64,000 bases of DNA from Pseudomonas crudilactis (GTDB lineage: Bacteria; Pseudomonadota; Gammaproteobacteria; Pseudomonadales; Pseudomonadaceae): positions 57,180-121,179 of the forward strand of contig NZ_WXVV01000025.1 of assembly GCF_013433315.1 (NCBI RefSeq), given 5' to 3'. How positions within the stretch are numbered: position 1 is the stretch's first letter; the number at the start of each line of letters is the position of its first letter. Shown piece after piece: positions 61,726 to 64,000 of the stretch. The position numbers were made by a program, and so were the translations under genes. A model generated the notes under the pieces. It saw nothing but the letters and a program-made list of their open reading frames with translations. It did not search any database and had not been told where the DNA came from.

Positions 61726-62874
61726 ATGAGCAGCACCTTTTTCATTCCGGCGGTCAACATCATGGGCAGTGGCTGCCTCGACGAAGCCATGGTCGCGATC
61801 CGCAACTACGGTTTTCGCAAGGCACTGATCGTCACCGACGCCGGGCTGGCCAAGGCTGGCGTGGCCACGATGGTTGCCGAGAAACTGGCGATGCAGGACA
61901 TCGATTCGGTGATCTTCGACGGCGCCAAACCGAACCCGAGCATCGCCAACGTCGAATCGGGTCTGGGCCTGCTCAAGGAAAGTCGCTGCGATTTCGTCGT
62001 GTCGCTGGGCGGTGGTTCGCCGCACGACTGCGCCAAAGGCATTGCCCTGTGCGCGACCAACGGTGGGCAGATCAGCGATTACGAAGGCGTCGATCAATCG
62101 AGCAAACCGCAACTGCCGCTGATCGCCATCAACACCACCGCCGGCACCGCCAGCGAGATGACCCGCTTCTGCATCATCACCGATGAATCGCGCCACGTGA
62201 AAATGGCCATCGTCGACCGCAACGTCACGCCGCTGCTGTCGGTCAATGACCCGGAGCTGATGGTCGCCATGCCCAAAGGTCTGACCGCCGCCACTGGCAT
62301 GGACGCGCTGACCCACGCCATCGAAGCCTATGTCTCGACGGCCGCCAACCCGATCACCGACGCTTGCGCGCTGAAAGCCATGACCCTGATCAGCAACAAC
62401 CTGCGCCTGGCCGTGCGCGACGGCAGCGACCTCGCCGCGCGGGAAAACATGGCGTACGCGCAGTTCCTCGCCGGCATGGCTTTCAACAATGCCTCGCTCG
62501 GTTACGTGCATGCGATGGCGCATCAGTTGGGCGGTTTCTACGACCTGCCCCATGGCGTGTGCAATGCCGTGCTGCTGCCCCATGTGCAGACGTTCAATGC
62601 GCTGGTCTGTGCCGAGCGGCTGACCGATGTTGCCCACGCGATGGGCGCCGACATTCGTGGTTGCAGTCCGGAAGAAGGCGCGCAAGCGGCCGTCACCGCC
62701 ATTCGTTGTCTGGCCAAAGACGTCGAAATTCCCGGCGGATTACGTGAACTCGGCGCCAAACTCGCCGACATCCCGCTACTCGCCAGCAATGCCCTGAAGG
62801 ACGCCTGCGGGCTGACCAATCCACGGGCGGCGGATCAACGCCAGATCGAGGAGATCTTCCGCAACGCGTTCTGA
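61726..62874 (+). CDS. Iron-containing alcohol dehydrogenase (YiaY/ErcA-like)
   Basis: Group III NAD-dependent alcohol dehydrogenase of 382 residues from ATG 61726, behind CAGGAGATG. The nucleotide motif is VVSLGGGSPHDCAKGIAL near residue 95. The Fe ligands are in ATGMDALTHAIEAYVS (Asp, His) and HAMAHQLGGFYDLPHGVCNA (two His). The substrate may be a short-chain alcohol or a 1,3-diol; ErcA-type members take part in ethanol-oxidation control, but that is not provable here. A LysR gene follows after 68 bases on the same strand. Confidence 0.92.
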   Translation: MSSTFFIPAVNIMGSGCLDEAMVAIRNYGFRKALIVTDAGLAKAGVATMVAEKLAMQDIDSVIFDGAKPNPSIANVESGLGLLKESRCDFVVSLGGGSPHDCAKGIALCATNGGQISDYEGVDQSSKPQLPLIAINTTAGTASEMTRFCIITDESRHVKMAIVDRNVTPLLSVNDPELMVAMPKGLTAATGMDALTHAIEAYVSTAANPITDACALKAMTLISNNLRLAVRDGSDLAARENMAYAQFLAGMAFNNASLGYVHAMAHQLGGFYDLPHGVCNAVLLPHVQTFNALVCAERLTDVAHAMGADIRGCSPEEGAQAAVTAIRCLAKDVEIPGGLRELGAKLADIPLLASNALKDACGLTNPRAADQRQIEEIFRNAF

Positions 62875-62942
62875 GACGGGTACAGCGATGGCGAACGGCG
62901 TTATGCTCAAGGCCCGTTCGCGCCAGCCTAGCCGAGTCTCGC

Positions 62943-63854
62943 ATGCTGCAAAAAAGCCTGATCCGCCGCCTCGACCTGATCACCCTGCAACTGTTTGTCG
63001 CTGTCCACGAAGAGGGCACGCTGACCCGTGCCGCCTCGCGCGAAGCCATCGCGGTGTCGGCAGCGAGCAAGCGGCTGATGGAGCTGGAAGAGGCACTCGG
63101 GATCAGCCTGTTCGTGCGCCAGGCCAAGGGCATGACCCTGACCCCGGCCGGGGAAACCTTGCTGCACCATGCCCGGCAGATGCTGTTCAACGTCGAGAAA
63201 ATGGGTCTGGAGCTCGGCGAACACAGCCACGGTGTGCGCGGCTATGTGCGCATGCTGGCGAACCTCTCGGCGATCATTCAGTTCCTGCCCGAAGACCTGC
63301 GCGACTTTTCCGCGCAGCATCCGCAGGTCAAGACCGACCTTGAAGAACGGCCCAGCGCCGGGGTGATTCAGGGCGTGCTCGATGGCGTGGCGGATCTCGG
63401 TATCTGTTCCAGCGACAGCGACACCAAAGGTCTGCACAGCGTGTTGTACCGTCAGGACAAACTGGTGGTGGTGATGCTGCCGGAACATCCGTTGGCCGCG
63501 CGTCAATTGGTGGCGTTCGGCGAAACCCTGGACAGTGATTACGTCGGTTTGCACGCGGCCAGTTCAATCAACATGCGCACTCACGCGGCGGCGCGTCAGG
63601 CCGGTAAAGTCCTGCGTATTCGTATTCATGTACCGGGGTTCGATGCGGTGTGCCGGATGGTCCAGGCCAACATGGGCATCGGCATTTTGCCGCAGCGCGC
63701 GTATGAACTGTTTGGTCAGGCGCTGGGGTTGCGCGCGGTGTCGTTGACGGATGACTGGTCGGATCGCGCGTTGATTGTGGTGGTGCGCGATGAGGCGGGG
63801 TTGTCGCCGGTAAGCCGGTTGTTGTTTGAGCATTTGCGGGGGCAGGGCGCTTAG
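62943..63854 (+). CDS. LysR-family transcriptional regulator
   Basis: 303 residues. The winged helix-turn-helix covers about 10-70 (LITLQLFVAVHEEGTLTRAA, REAIAVSAASKRLMELEEAL). The substrate-binding domain follows from about 95 (VRGYVRMLANLSAIIQFLPE). It has the short spacing and HPQVKTDLEERPSAGVIQGV region typical of regulators near dehydrogenase genes. It is probably tied to the neighbouring alcohol dehydrogenase, though same-strand order is less usual than divergence for LysR. The ribosome site is weak. Confidence 0.9.
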   Translation: MLQKSLIRRLDLITLQLFVAVHEEGTLTRAASREAIAVSAASKRLMELEEALGISLFVRQAKGMTLTPAGETLLHHARQMLFNVEKMGLELGEHSHGVRGYVRMLANLSAIIQFLPEDLRDFSAQHPQVKTDLEERPSAGVIQGVLDGVADLGICSSDSDTKGLHSVLYRQDKLVVVMLPEHPLAARQLVAFGETLDSDYVGLHAASSINMRTHAAARQAGKVLRIRIHVPGFDAVCRMVQANMGIGILPQRAYELFGQALGLRAVSLTDDWSDRALIVVVRDEAGLSPVSRLLFEHLRGQGA

Positions 63855-63872
63855 ATCTTCAGTGAATGTCCC

Positions 63873-63897
63873 GGCCTCTTCGCGAGCAAGCTCGCTT
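63873..63897. repeat. Single REP unit
   Basis: GCCTCTTCGCGAGCAAGCTC after the lysR stop, with no inverse partner before the window ends. The remaining 63898-64000 shows no gene. Confidence 0.85.
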
Positions 63898-64000
63898 GTA
63901 TGGTAGGACTTGAAGGGAGGAGGAGGGACAAGGCTCGATTCTGACTGTTAGCGCAGTACAGACCGTGGGAGATTTCACCCTCCTCCTTTCACCCAAGCGC

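Overview
The window is chromosomal DNA of a Pseudomonas, most likely the P. fluorescens group. This rests on the high GC content, on many inverted REP pairs built on GAGCGAGCTTGCTCGC, and on recognisable Pseudomonas gene neighbourhoods: pca-tam-porin-ttgABC/ttgR, olsBA and braC-livH. No transposase, integrase, prophage gene, CRISPR array, rRNA or tRNA is visible. The content is ordinary chromosome with catabolic and efflux modules.

Layout: 1-2273 holds the start of a branched-chain amino acid uptake operon (braC, livH, minus strand; livH is cut by the window edge). 2626-9208 holds a DUF2288 protein, a large tubulin/FtsZ-superfamily protein, a beta-hydroxyacid dehydrogenase that overlaps tail-to-tail with a MHYT-GGDEF-EAL protein (MucR type), and a YkgJ-type cysteine-cluster protein. 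9510-17914 holds an MFS carrier, rapA, small hypothetical genes, a 37-codon gene that looks like ccoM (cbb3 oxidase subunit) behind a near-perfect ANR box, a roughly 700-bp inverted-repeat element and pitA.

18566-32038 is a complete protocatechuate/beta-ketoadipate island: pcaR, pcaK, pcaIJF, pcaHG, pcaT, pcaB, pcaD, pcaC, then tam and an OprD-family porin. Together these genes import 4-hydroxybenzoate/protocatechuate, cleave the ring (HG), convert carboxymuconate to beta-ketoadipate (B, C, D) and split it to succinyl-CoA plus acetyl-CoA (IJ, F). The motif GTTCGATAA(A/T)CG occurs before pcaR, pcaK, pcaI and the porin, and is proposed as the PcaR operator that ties the island together.

32458-39124 is the ttgABC (emhABC) RND efflux operon with its divergent TetR repressor and operator. 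39600-42181 is xenB, an MFS carrier and an ArsR regulator. 42351-45623 holds acpH, the ornithine-lipid genes olsB-olsA and an acyl-CoA-dehydrogenase-like gene. 45790-49090 holds a serine hydrolase, a small Cys-containing protein, a YceI protein and clsB. 49220-53802 holds a GH3 beta-glucosidase and a lemA/TPM-domain operon. 54091-57988 holds a methyltransferase, a DMT transporter, a DJ-1/PfpI protein, a ribbon-helix-helix protein and a YegP protein. 58118-63854 holds a DapA-like/class II aldolase pair with a divergent XRE-cupin regulator, a DUF4917 (SIR2-like) gene, an iron-type alcohol dehydrogenase and a LysR regulator.

REP pairs sit almost only in 3' intergenic DNA, commonly between convergent genes. 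I found no convincing new multi-gene system. The most interesting items are the tubulin-like protein, the ANR-ccoM unit, the shared PcaR-type motif including the porin, and the DUF4917 SIR2-like protein.
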